NCBI GenBank assembly: GCA_030686995.1
Contig: CM060694.1
Span: 96,816,336 to 96,880,335 of the forward strand
Source of the DNA: Artemisia argyi
Lineage: Eukaryota > Streptophyta > Magnoliopsida > Asterales > Asteraceae
Direction of reading: 5' to 3'
Length of the DNA: 64,000 nucleotides
Numbering within the stretch: position 1 is the stretch's first letter; each line of letters starts with the position of its first letter. The translations under genes were made by a program, and so were the position numbers. Under the pieces are notes generated by a model, which was not told the DNA's origin, ran no database searches, and was given only the letters and a program-made list of their open reading frames with translations. Shown here in pieces: positions 46,844 through 58,075 of this stretch.

Positions 46844-47024
46844 AGTTTTTGGCGCCGCAGCCCGGGGAATAGTTATTGTCTAGGTTAGGATTTCTTTTTA
46901 CTAGGTCTACTTGCTAGATTCCTTTCTAGTAAGATTTTATTTTATTTTTAGGTTTTCTTTAGTCTATCTTTTCTTTGTGTCTTTGTTTGTAAAAACCTTT
47001 CCATTGACTCTTCCGTTCACCATT
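46844..47024 (+). other. AthD primer-binding site and leader
   Basis: TGGCGCCGCAGCCCGGGG at 46850-46867, six bases after the LTR end, is the primer-binding site. The leader that follows is nearly identical to that of AthC and contains the same 'ctagattcctttctagtaag'. Conservation across elements with different ORFs points to packaging or priming signals. Confidence 0.8.
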
Positions 47025-48173
47025 ATGGAGAACGTGAATTCACTAAGTCCGACACTAGAGTTTTACCAGAAAAAATATAATTACACCAGTTTGGATATAC
47101 CTAGATGGACGAATGAAATGAGGAGGACAGGATCTTATATTGATTTTATTGAGTATCTTGAGAAAAGAGGCCAAGCGCATAAGATTTTTAAAGAATTCAC
47201 CTTAGGAGCTCCATCAACCCCTCAAAATGCCTCACTTAGTGAAACCTATGCACCATATGAGCCGTCACCTAGGATAGTTTCGTATGAGCCACCTAGCTGC
47301 ACGTCATGGTTAGGCACTACCATAATACAGGATGAACACATAGGTGACCTTGATGTGATGGAGGATTTAGCCGAACATGATCACATTGATAAAAAAGACC
47401 TAGGTTTTATGATCGATGATGATGAAATTCAAGAAACACATGATGAATCTTTTGGGCAATTTGTATATAGCAGTCAGAATATTGAGGATGATCCGTATGA
47501 TTCGGACATAGAAGTTGAGATGCCTAAAGAAGTACGTGAGATACTTGGGAAAATGTTAGGGTTAGATTATAATGAAACACATGTTGAGGATATAGGTGAT
47601 CTTGACACAGGGAAGGATGAGGTAAATAACACAAACCTACAAAGTACCCCACAACTCCCATCATCACTTGAGGAATACACACCACCCGTGACTTACCCGA
47701 AAGAAGTAGAAGAGACTATAGGAGCCCCAATAAAGGTAGAACCCTTGTACCAAACACAACTAGAGGATATAGGTTTGAATTCTTATAAGGATAACCTTAC
47801 TCTTAGTTTTAGGAAAGTTCCTAGTTTTGATGAATCGAAGCCTCAACCAAAACCGTTACCTAATCTTCCATCCTTGGATGAAAATTTAGGAATCGAAATA
47901 GGTTCCGATCCACCCATCAAACCATATAGTCCGGGTAGTCTTAAGACAAAGGTAGTGGACTCTAAGCCTTGTAGAGAGGAGACCAGTATAGGAGTGGAAA
48001 ATGACCTTACATGCTTACATCACCCATTTATGATTGATCACAAGAAACATTATGGGTTTAAACCAGGTTTATTAGGTCAAGATGGATCCCCAACTAGTAA
48101 TCTCTTGATGTTGATTGAAAATGATCCCTTTCTAGTAGAAAATCTTAATCCACCCATTATCCGATTGAATTAG
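47025..48173 (+). CDS. AthD ORF, 382-residue protein of unknown function
   Basis: Intact frame placed where gag would start. I choose ATG at 47025, because upstream in-frame codons lie in the conserved leader. The N-terminal about 60 residues look folded (T-L-E-F-Y-Q-K-K-Y, then I-P-R-W-T-N-E-M-R-R-T-G-S-Y). The rest is acidic, Pro/Ser-rich and probably disordered. A diverged internal repeat, P-K-E-V-x-E-x-x-G followed by E-D-I-G, occurs at about residues 170-200 and 225-260. The C-terminal part has P-P-I-K-P-Y-S-P-G-S-L and H-Y-G-F-K-P-G-L-L-G-Q. No zinc knuckle, capsid motif, protease motif or membrane segment is seen. I do not recognise the family. Confidence 0.7.
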   Translation: MENVNSLSPTLEFYQKKYNYTSLDIPRWTNEMRRTGSYIDFIEYLEKRGQAHKIFKEFTLGAPSTPQNASLSETYAPYEPSPRIVSYEPPSCTSWLGTTIIQDEHIGDLDVMEDLAEHDHIDKKDLGFMIDDDEIQETHDESFGQFVYSSQNIEDDPYDSDIEVEMPKEVREILGKMLGLDYNETHVEDIGDLDTGKDEVNNTNLQSTPQLPSSLEEYTPPVTYPKEVEETIGAPIKVEPLYQTQLEDIGLNSYKDNLTLSFRKVPSFDESKPQPKPLPNLPSLDENLGIEIGSDPPIKPYSPGSLKTKVVDSKPCREETSIGVENDLTCLHHPFMIDHKKHYGFKPGLLGQDGSPTSNLLMLIENDPFLVENLNPPIIRLN

Positions 48174-50769
48174 GTAAGGTTATGATGATAGGAGAACACC
48201 CCTTTGAGCATATAATTCATCCACCACTCTTTCCTCACGAGGCATATTTCCACCCTAAGGGTGTGTATCGCTACTTTCACCTGCACTTAATCCTAAGTGT
48301 AGGGAAAACCTCCCCTATTTTTGTTAAATAAGGGTAGAGTCAGGCTCGTGACTCGAACAAAAACACGCGCTTCTTGGGAGGTAACCCATGCTTTGTGTGA
48401 TTTTTATTTGTTTGATTGTTATTTGTTTCCGTATGCATGCTTTATTTTTATTGTTGGTAGATCATGTTTCAAAACTAAAAAGTGAAAATACTTTATTTTG
48501 TTGTTTGGCCTAGTCTTAACTTCATCCAAAGGTATTTTTGCAAATGATAAGTGTAAGGGGAAACCCCAAATATGTTTTTAAGAAACAAAACCGATCATGA
48601 TTCTCCACAATATTAAGTGAACATGTATATTCGTATTTGTTAGAGTCAAATGCTTGTATCGAGTCATAATGATGTTTTGCAGGATTTTCCAGGAAGTAGG
48701 ACCAAGTTTTTCCAGAAATTTTCCGGAAACTTAACAAAAGAATTTCTGCAGGTCAATTCTGACGGCGTCACGAGTTTCCTCTTGACGGCGTCACGTGTAA
48801 AAATCTAGAAATTTTACCAGTTTTGTTTTTCTAACGGAGTCTTAAAGTTTTTGTTGAATTTTTAGTTTTATAATCTCCAGGAAATCTGCAAACATCATTC
48901 CACAAGCATTATATCTTATTTTGTTTTCTAGGATTTAGTAACTTATATAGATTGCCGCCGATTTTATACGAGGTTGCTTTGTTTGTTTTCTCAGGATTTA
49001 CAGGTTATGTATGACAAGAAGATGATTTATATTCTGGAAGGGAAGCTTTGATTGTTCATTTTCTTGGAGGAAGATCTAACCTGGCCACCTTATTATCCAT
49101 ACCGAGCGAATCAGGGGAGTATTTGATTTCATTCTTTTTACTTTTTCACTTTTACATTCTTTACTTGAACATTGGGGACAATGTTCATCTTAAGTGTAAG
49201 GGGAGGGTAAAATGATGATACCTTACAAATACACTTTCGCTTGAGTTTGTTTGTTTGATAGTAGATGTGTAATAAAACTATGAGAAATACTTGTTAGTGC
49301 AATTTTAGCGCCAAATTTAATTTTTTTTACAACATTTAGGAGTGAAACTTTAGCCATAGCAAGCGTTTCATGGATAGGAGATTGTATGACTATCACAAAA
49401 CCGTACTATTCAGAAAAATTTTCCACCCAAATATGTGAGGTTCGCCTTTAGATTTGATAGGAAAAGCATTTACTATTAGTGCTTATGAGTGTACCGGTAG
49501 CATTTAGATTCTAGAACTTGCGTTGGTGATGCATCCCGAGACCGCTAGTGAGACTACATTCGTGTGGTAGGATTTACTACATGATAAGAGGCATTAGGAT
49601 CACCCTTGTGTTAAACCCATATCATAATTACTTGACCATTTAAGTCATATTACTTGGATAGTTAAGTCAATTAATTTTTCCCACACCTTAGCGTTGTGCT
49701 CATTTTTAGTACACGAAACCCCTAGTACACCCCTCCGAGCCTATCATTTCGTTTCTAACTTTAAGCATCTTACTTAAAGGAAGAATTTGTTACACCCCAC
49801 TTAAATGTACACCCAAATCGCCTTAGCCTTCCGTGTATGCGCTCATTTTTAGTGCATTATTGTTATTTGTTAAACCCTAAGTTAACTATCTAATTGATTA
49901 CATGGTTGCTAAGTCGAGTCATATCCTTGTACATATTGTTTTGGGACGATTGGGACTCGTGGGTAAAGTACTTATTTTATCGAGTAATGGGGAAGAACAT
50001 CATATTATTATCCCCATATGTACGTTAATCTTAAAAGTGCTCCAAGTGTTTTGATTATCTTAATTCGAGTCATTAGATTAGTTTATTGTAAAGTATGTAA
50101 AAATTCAAGTGTAAGGGAAATGTCCATTCCCTATGATGTATTATTTCGGATGGTAGGGTAAGAGTGTATGCAAAAAAAAAAGAAAAAAAAAATTGAAAAA
50201 AAAGAAAAGAGAAAAAACATACGGACTACCATCCCTTTTCATTCTATGTTCATTTTATGTTTTTGTTATTTTTCATTTATTAGCTTAAGTCGAGTCTAGT
50301 CTTGGCTTAGCAACGCCATATTGTACATGTAATTAACCAAGATTGTTAACTCGCCACCAGTAAAGACTGCTTATATCCAACAAAACCGTGTATTTCATAT
50401 CCCTACACCTAACGTTACAACCCTTTAAACGACATCTTTGATAGTTTATCCTAGGTGCTTACGCCATGTGGTGGAGGTTTGATCCTTTCCCAAGCCTATG
50501 GTAATCTATTTTGCTATGACAGGTAGTGAGAGATATCTTCCGTTTCCATATTGTAATTTATACTTTATTACACCCGAGAGATGTGAGTATCTAAACACTA
50601 TTTGTGAGGTGCTAGTATATGACCTCCGTGCTTGTCTATTGGTCTTTAGTGGAATGATTATTTGTTGTAATTACTTTTATATTAGTGTTAAATGACCCCT
50701 AACTTGTATTTTGACTAGAATAAAAGCGCATTTGCTTGAGGACAAGCAAATCTCAAGTGTAAGGGTATA
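48174..50769 (+). other. AthD 3' noncoding region
   Basis: Shared with AthC 14479-16951. Contains the conserved block near 48365-48395 ('cgcttcttgggaggtaaccc'), two exact TGACGGCGTCA motifs near 48759-48795, a hairpin plus purine module at 49167-49207, an A-rich run at 50165-50217 and a second hairpin plus AAGTGTAAGGG module at 50731-50765 abutting the 3' LTR. No coding sequence seen. Confidence 0.75.
50731..50769 (+). other. AthD hairpin and polypurine tract
   Basis: TTTGCTTG-AGGA-CAAGCAAA (50731-50750), then TCTCAAGTGTAAGGGTATA up to the LTR start TGATGAGG at 50770. AAGTGTAAGGG is the best candidate for the plus-strand primer, although it is a weak polypurine tract. Confidence 0.55.
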
Positions 50770-52179
50770 TGATGAGGCGAAAAATGAACCACTTTTAGGG
50801 GGTCATTTAAACCCGGAATTGAATTTATTTGATCAAATATTGCCCTAAATCATTCCTTTTGTGATTTTAGGTAATTTGGGAGAGAAATCTGGAAAAGGAA
50901 GCAATTCGGACGTTTTTGGAGCATAAAAGTGAAGAAAACGCCAAAGACTTAATTTTCCAAGCTGGGAACAGTAGGTGACGGCGTCAAGAGTACCATCCTG
51001 ACGGCGTCAAGATTAATTTTCATGACGACCCAGTACAGAAATGAAGGCGTCACAAGGAAGAGCGTCAAGAGTAAAATACGTGACGGCCTGGAAAAGTTAT
51101 AACGTGACGGCGTCAGATGTAGATCAAGGCAGTCCGAGAATTCTTTTGGCGGCGAGATGACGGCGTCACCTATTTGGTCTTGACGCCGTCAGCCTCAGTT
51201 TTCTATATATAGTTTTCTAATTTTCATTCATTAAGAGGAACAAGTTTGGAGAAACCCTAAGGCCGAACCATATACAATTTTTACAGGTTTTTCAAGGGTT
51301 TTCAGCCCTTGAACCCTTTCATGTGTAATTGAGATAAGTGTTCTTCTAATTCAATCAATATGTCTATGTGTTGGTTGTCTATATCTTGTGCTTGTCTTAA
51401 TTCCACCATGCTAGGCTAAATTTATCTTGTGTTTGCTTAGATCTAATGAAACCTAGATGTTGATTATGTGTTGATTACTTGTTTATGGTTGTATTGGATG
51501 AATGATTTCGATGTTAGGGTTAAGAAAACTGGCAGATCTCCAAATGGTAACATGCTTGAACGTCTTAGGAAACATGAACTGACGTGCACTAGGTTTTATT
51601 AGTTGTATTTAATGCATGAGTAAATTCTAATGATCCCATGTTAGGAGCTTCTTAGCCGGCTCGACATAGGAGTGAAGTAGTCACTCATAGGATTGGGGAG
51701 TTAAGTGCGCCACCCCATGAATGGTATTAAGGAATACAATTCGTCCTCCACGCAACTATAACAAGTAATTAACATGTAAAAGATGTCTAGGAAGTAGTGG
51801 AATCTAAGTAAAGACATTTCTCCACTTATTGCTCACAACCTTAGTTAATTTAGTCTATTTTCATTTCTAGTATTTTATTTTGATTGCATCTTTAGTATTG
51901 GGTTAATTGACTAGCAACTAATTTCGCCCAAATCCTTCAAACCCGAGATATTTACTTGCTTTCTAAAAAAAATACAAAAATACAAAAATAATCATCCTTC
52001 ATCTTTAGAACTAGTATTTAGGTTTTCTAATCCTAGCGACACTATTCCTAGCTGAACGATCAATCCCCCGGTACTTGTCACTATACTATACTATAACGAT
52101 CATGTACACTGCCTGGTGGGGGTTGTAAGCTTCTCAAGATCCCTTGAGAGGTAAAGCCTAGTGCAATTCCCACGCATCA
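50770..52179 (+). repeat. AthD 3' LTR
   Basis: 1410 bp. Exact TGACGSCGTCA motifs at 50976, 50999, 51105, 51158 and 51181, then the TATA box CTATATATAG at 51203-51212. Confidence 0.95.
51203..51212 (+). promoter_or_regulatory. AthD LTR TATA box
   Basis: CTATATATAG, 11 bp after the last TGACGCCGTCA motif. Conserved in position in every LTR of the family here. Confidence 0.6.
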
Positions 52180-52184
52180 TGTGA

Positions 52185-52979
52185 CAAGAGTCTAGCATAT
52201 GGAAGTGGCTCCTTATTATAGTACAAAGTTTCCATTCATTTTGCTATAAAGTACGCAAAGTTGAAAGGAGTCTTGGTCATAATACAATAAAGCATGTACC
52301 CAACAATGATGGGTATCTTCTCTTGAGGTTCCACCTCCATAAACACATTCTTTAACAACACCTCCGCCCAAGGCTTCAATTTGACATGAAGTTGATATTT
52401 GTTCCAATGTTCGAATGGAGTCTTCACACAATGGTAGTCGGGTTGTAGAATTGTATTTTGAATGATGACGGCATGAATTGGGGCCACGAGAGCATAAGTG
52501 CTCGGATGATAGTGCCTTATATCCATGAAGTCCTCCGTCTTAGTGGACCTTGTATAGAACAAGTTCCCTTTAGAACATACATTCAAAACCTTTCCCAACT
52601 TTTTTAAGCTCCATGCATACCCATGCCCATAAATACAAGAATTGAGGGTAAGAGAAGGTTGATCTAGATATAACCTAGCATAAAATTCTTGGAGGTGCCT
52701 AGGATAAATTTTGATGGGTAGGTCACGAACTAAGGAGAAGGCATTAGCTTTGATGAATGGTTTTCTCATATCGGTGGCACACATGAAATTTTTATCGCAT
52801 TTGTGACCTTCACAAAATTCATGGTACTCAAATGGTTCATACACATTAGTTTCGTTTGACTCGTCAACACGTTTCATGAAAAACTTAGTTGCCATTTTTG
52901 AAAAGAAGATAAGTGTATTTAAGAAAGAGGAAGGTTGTGATGAAGATATGTGATACAAAGTTACTCCTTTTATAGCCAA
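52185..52979 (-). pseudogene. SireG extra ORF downstream of pol, N-terminal part
   Basis: 247 open codons (52979 to a TGA at 52236), then about 17 more codons in frame before AthD. An internal Met at about 52892 (M-A-T-K-F-F) is a likely start. Features include E-F-Y-A-R-L, C-I-Y-G-H-G-Y-A-W-S, H-Y-H-P-S-T-Y-A-L-V-A-P, I-V-G-Y-M-L-Y-C-I-M-T and L-P-Y-A-R-L-L. It resembles, by pattern, the 'putative plant transposon protein' proteins found in plant genomes. It has no RT or integrase motif. Its place between a copia pol fragment (63607-64000) and Sirevirus purine motifs, all on one strand, suggests it is an extra ORF of SireG. The TGA and the AthD insertion inactivate it. Confidence 0.55.
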
Positions 52980-53009
52980 TTAGTATGAATTAGGTATGTT
53001 TAAGGAGGG

Positions 53010-56000
53010 TGTAACACCCCCAATTCATGGTTGCAGCGGAATTCGAACTGAGTGTTACTTGACGGCACAATAGTCACAATAATAGAAAACGAACTCCAAT
53101 TGAGTCGTTTTAAAAGATTTATCATTCAAATTATATAAATATCAGAGATTACAAAATGAGGTCCCAATTGGTTCCATGTTTACAATGTATAATAAATGAG
53201 TTTTGAATGATAATAAAATTTATAGCCCTCTTGAGTATCCGTGCCCTTCCGTTCCATCCTTGATCGTCATGAACCTGAAATACATGCTTGAGAGGTCAAC
53301 ACAAAGGTTGAGTGATATTCATAGAGTTTGTTAAATCGATTGAACACAATATGTTGGTAGTGTGAGTTATAGGCTCACACCAATGTTTGGAAAATAAAAC
53401 AGGTAGGCTACGTTATTATACGCCCGGAACATGTATTATACACTAAGCTTATGAAACCAAAACGTTAACGTGTACCAATATCGATCGGCAGATTTCCTGG
53501 TAGGTACTTTGCTAACATACCTAAATCTCAAATATTAATGCATTTGTTTGCACTTAGTCAAAACAAATGGGATTCGTCAATCCCAATAGGCCTATTATTA
53601 ATATTCGCGCTCACTATTGCTAGTGATTAAATGGTTCATAATCAAGGATATCGGTTTAGCAAGGCTGGTACTTAGTGATAATAAAACAATCAGGCAAGCA
53701 TACAATTTAAAAACATTGTGCTCGGTTAAAAATAGCATGTATTCCCCCCAAGGGTTTGTAAAACAATGAAGTAATGTAAAGTGGGGCTATGAACTCACCT
53801 TAAGTAAGATAGCAAGTAATGAATATAACGGTCGAATCGTGAAGGTTCTATGAGCAACCTATAATAGAATGTCGCGACTTAGGATCGGAGTAAAGAATAT
53901 GAAGTAGTGCCTATATATATATATATATCTTGCATTTAGTCCATGATGTGGTATGATGTATAATGTAAGTCTTTGAAAGAAATGATTCATGAAACATGTA
54001 TGTTTTGTATATCGTTTACTACCGTTCGGGCCGACATAATTCAGAAGCCATGTTAGTAAGCGTTCGAGGAGCCAGGACACTTTAACTCGTAAATCCACAA
54101 CTCAACTCGACGGCTTACATAATGAACTCCTCACATGAGGCTCCCTACTATTGTAGTAGTTGATGAAATATATAGATATAAGTTTTGATCTGAAAGTTAC
54201 ATGTCCGATATTTGTATAAACTTAGGAAAGTTTATTTGTATATGAAGATTGTTATTAGGGTATGTTTCATAAGTCTTGAATGTCCATTTTCTCTTGGTAA
54301 AATCTCATGGTTTCCTTTTAAGTAAAGTAGATCCAAATTGCTTGTTCATGTTATCGCCTAATTCATTGTTTCATGTTTATGCCTATGTAAGTTGGTATGG
54401 TCATTTCGTCATGGCCTAGCCATGACCTTTGGTCCTTGTTTCAAGGTCATGAGACACAACCTTGGCTCTAGCCATGGTTGTGGTCTTGATTATAGGTCAT
54501 AAGACCCCTTTGGTCTTCATAAACCATAACCTATATGTAATGACTTTGTCTAAAAATGGGCTGTTTAGAATTTGAAGAATTTTATCACTCGGAAAGCGTT
54601 TTTAGGTCTCGAGCTTCTTTGTTCCTGAACGAAAACGTCGTTCCGGACAACTTTCGTGTTTTAACTTTTTGATGAATCGGACCAGAAGTGGGACTTTCAA
54701 AACCTAAATTTGATCAGGAAGCTATTTGGCAGTTTTGCCGGAAATCTTTGGTAATTTCAAATCGCCATAACTTTTGACTCGTATACTCGTTTTAGGTGGT
54801 TCAAATTGCTATGGTTTCCTTTTTAGGTCCTCTACCACAATATGTAATAATCAAATATCATAATTTTACCATTTTGGTCGTGGTTTTCCAAGAAAGTCAC
54901 TAGTTTACTTGTTTTAGTAACTTGTTGTAACAATCAATAACAATAACTTGTTTTGTTCACTTTTATACATCATGGACATAACTACAAGACATAATATAGC
55001 AAGAATAACATGTAAATAACATGAACATGAATATTTAACAAGAATCATGTTAGGGTTTGGCTTACAACTTTTGGCTTTCAAGCATGAAAGGAAGTTAACA
55101 TGTAAGGATAGGACATTGATAGACTTGCTTCAACCCACTTCACTTCATGCAATCTTTCTACCCTTGGTATTCTTGAAAGATGAATGATGAAGGTTTAGGT
55201 GACTTGAGTGGATTCAAACTCAAGAGAAATCACCAAGTATATTAGGGATTGGAAGAGTTTTGGTGAATGATGATCTAGCTAGGGTTTCTATCTTGAAGAA
55301 TCACTTGAACCTTGCAAGAACTTGGAAGAAATAAAGCTAAGTGTGGAATGAAATGGGGTGTGGTGTGTGGCATTCAAGTGAAGGGAGGAGGGAGTATTTA
55401 TAGTCCTTTTAAGGAGGTTAGGAAGTTAACTAGGAAGTTTCCTAAACTTGGTGACCAAGTTGTAATTAACTAATGATCTAAGGGTAGTTTCATGAGATGA
55501 AGCCACATGGGTGTGACTCCCCCTCCTAGTGGCGGTTTGGAAACTTGGGGAGCAAGGTTGGACTTGTGGTGATCTTATCCAAGATATCTAGTGTGTTTTG
55601 ACTCCGTAAAATGCAAACCGTAAGTTGTTACGTCACAAAACGTAAAACCGGGTGTCGTAAAATTATGGAACTTGGAAGAATGGTTAAACATGTCCATATA
55701 GTCCATAATAAAATATAAAATGAGTGGTAGGATCTATCGGGTGCTAAAACCCTGCTAAAAACTGGAAACACGGTTCTAAAACGCGTAATTCGCGTAAAAC
55801 GCTGAATATTGCGTAATATTGAGAAAAGTAAAATGTTACTTTTCTAATGTGATAAAAATGATTTAAAATGACTTATAATGTCTAGACTGGGCTCAGTCTA
55901 GTGTCGGTTGGTATTAAATGTCTTTTAGACATCAAACCGTAAGCCTAAAAATCACGAAATGACTTATAAAATCAAGAGAAGATTTTTGGTCAATGGGGGA

Positions 56001-56480
56001 GGGAAAGAATATGTTGACTTTTTCTAATAAGTTGAAAACTCAAATCTTCTTAGAAACGCGTTTTGTGGTCTAACGGTTAATCGCCCAAACGGTTAAGCGT
56101 GCTCATGCGAGAGTAGTACAGGCTTGGGTGACCTGCTGGGAAGTCTTTGGTCATGTTTTTCTCAGTCACGATTAATTCTCAAATAAATCATGAGTGTGTC
56201 AAACATTTTTCCGATGTGGGGTCACCTGACGGGGTTGAATTTCGTTGTGCGTAGAATTTCTGATTGACGTTTTACCCTAAAACGTGTAATTCCTTAATAA
56301 CTTTCACGAAAATGAGCTTATGAAAGTTAAACTTTTAATTTGCTATGGAAATGATTTATCATTTGAGAATATCAAATAAAAATCAACTTTCGGGAAAGTT
56401 TCGGAAAAGAATTGAATAGTAAAAGTGAATAGTGAAATTTTCCGGGAATAGTAATTAACCTAAAAATGTGAATTGTTACA
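53010..56480 (-). repeat. TekE 3' LTR (3471 bp)
   Basis: From TGTAACACCC at 53010 to ...GAATTGTTACA at 56480 on the + strand. It contains a hairpin cluster at 54410-54481 and a (TA)n run near 53914-53928. Small open frames (for example 53859-54098) look accidental. Confidence 0.95.
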
Positions 56481-57004
56481 GTCTCCACCCCATATGAGAG
56501 CTCCGTCCCGGAGATCAATTTGCGTTGGGAGTAGAAACTTTGTTGGTAAAAAGATGTGGGTATGTCTTACGTATCTGGTCCTCTCGTTCCCATGTGTATT
56601 CAGGACCACGTCGTGAGTTCCAACGAACTTGACAATTGGAATACGGCTTTGCTTGAGTTATTTGACCTCTCGGTCCATGATTTCTACGGTTTCCTTAATA
56701 AATTGAAGATCGTCATTGAGTTGAATTTGATCGAGTGGAATCACGAGTGATTCATCTGACAAGCATTTCTTTAGGTTAGATACATGGAAAGTGGGGTGTA
56801 CACTACTGAGTTCTGATGGAAGCTCAAGTTTGTACGCCACAGGGCCAACCCTGGCTAGGATTTTTGAATGGTCCAATGTATCTTGGGTTTAGTTTTCCTC
56901 GTTTACCGAGTCGTATTAAGCCTTTCTAAGGCAATACCTTTAGCATAACCCTGTCTCCGACTTGGAATTCTAGGGGTCTGCGTCGTGTGTCGATGGACAG
57001 GTGT
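56481..57004 (-). pseudogene. TekE integrase C-terminal fragment and polypurine tract
   Basis: The minus strand reads R-P-L-E-F-Q-V-G-D-R-V-M-L-K-V, G-K-R-G-K-L-N-P-R-Y-I, G-P-V-A-Y-K-L-E-L-P, F-H-V-S-N-L-K-K-C, I-M-D-R-E-V-K and R-R-G-P-E-Y-T-W-E-R-E, the end of a Tekay/Del integrase, in more than one frame and with stops. The purine tract GGGGTGGAGAC abuts the LTR. Only the last about 160 codons of pol remain. Confidence 0.8.
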
Positions 57005-57963
57005 GGTTACTTATGAGGACTAAAGTCTGGGATTACTGGTGATGTAATTTGATTTGTCATTTCAGTGTATGGTGTAGGATGAGGCTTACTTTATGTAGGA
57101 AAGGTATGGTAATAGTCGATTATCAAAGGAAATTGATATAGCAGTCGAATATTAATAGGAACTGAGATAGTAATTGCAATCATAGCCTAGTAGTTAATCG
57201 GTTGTTGACTTCATACTTATGTTATTTCGGATACAAATAAGCCCACTTGTTTATAATTCTTTATTTACATAGAGAGGCATCCCAAACAATGTAGATAAGG
57301 AAATATAAACTTATGGTTTAGTGATTTACAATGTCTTTATTTAAATGAAAAGGCATCCCAATCCATTCAAATAATTACAAATCATCCTACACAACATTCA
57401 TACTTAGTCGGTGAGTTACAAGGTAGTGTATTATGAGATGATACAGGTGTTCCAAAAGTACAAGATGAATATTCAATCTTGTAAAGCCGGTGAGGGTGCT
57501 TGTGGTGTAACTAAGGATGATTTGAGCTTTAAAAGTGCATCAAGATCTTGTTAGTGAGTTTGTGTTTGCCACGGTTGTGAAGGTAATGTTGTGATATGTT
57601 GATGAACAAAAGTGCTTAGTGTATGCTTAACATTAATACTCTTAGGTATAGATGTTGAGTTTGCTTTAAAAATCTTAAGAGATTTTAAAAGTTTATGATG
57701 GAATGGTATCCTTAGGACCTAAACAGGATAGTACTTCTACAGGATGAAGAGAATAATTGATAACTATCCCAAGATAGTAGTTCGGATTATCTCATAAACG
57801 AAAAATTTCAAGAATGAAATTTAGATCATACAAATAAGGTGTTAAGATCTTGCTGAGTGGTAAGACACTATCGTGTCTCTAGATTGTTTTAATGTATTTT
57901 GGTGGTTTATCGTGTTCATGTAGGAAATCAATCTAAACATAACCCTAGTACAACTATTCTCAG

Positions 57964-58075
57964 TATTTGAAAATTCTAAGTCGAATATAGTTAGTCAGAC
58001 TATATTCCACTGTCCCTAGGTTAAATATAGGTGACTAGTCTATATTTAGCCAAGGTTCGATAAAATTTTCAAATA
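57964..58075. repeat. Nested inverted repeat (three-stem structure)
   Basis: Outer stem TATTTGAAAATT (57964-57975) with AATTTTCAAATA (58064-58075). Inside are two more perfect hairpins, GAATATAG/CTATATTC (57983-57990, 58000-58007) and TAAATATAG/CTATATTTA (58022-58030, 58040-58048). Confidence 0.85.

Larger units (their letters stand above)
45434..52179 (+). mobile_element. AthD: young non-autonomous Athila-family element with a novel ORF
   Basis: Complete insertion of 6746 bp with perfect duplication TGTGA (45429-45433 and 52180-52184). Two 1410 bp LTRs of nearly identical sequence, a PBS and leader shared with AthC, one intact ORF of 382 codons, and a 2.6 kb noncoding 3' region. There is no gag, protease, RT or integrase. 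LTR, leader and 3' region match AthC and AthA, so it probably uses their proteins. The near-identity of the LTRs suggests recent transposition. Confidence 0.9.
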
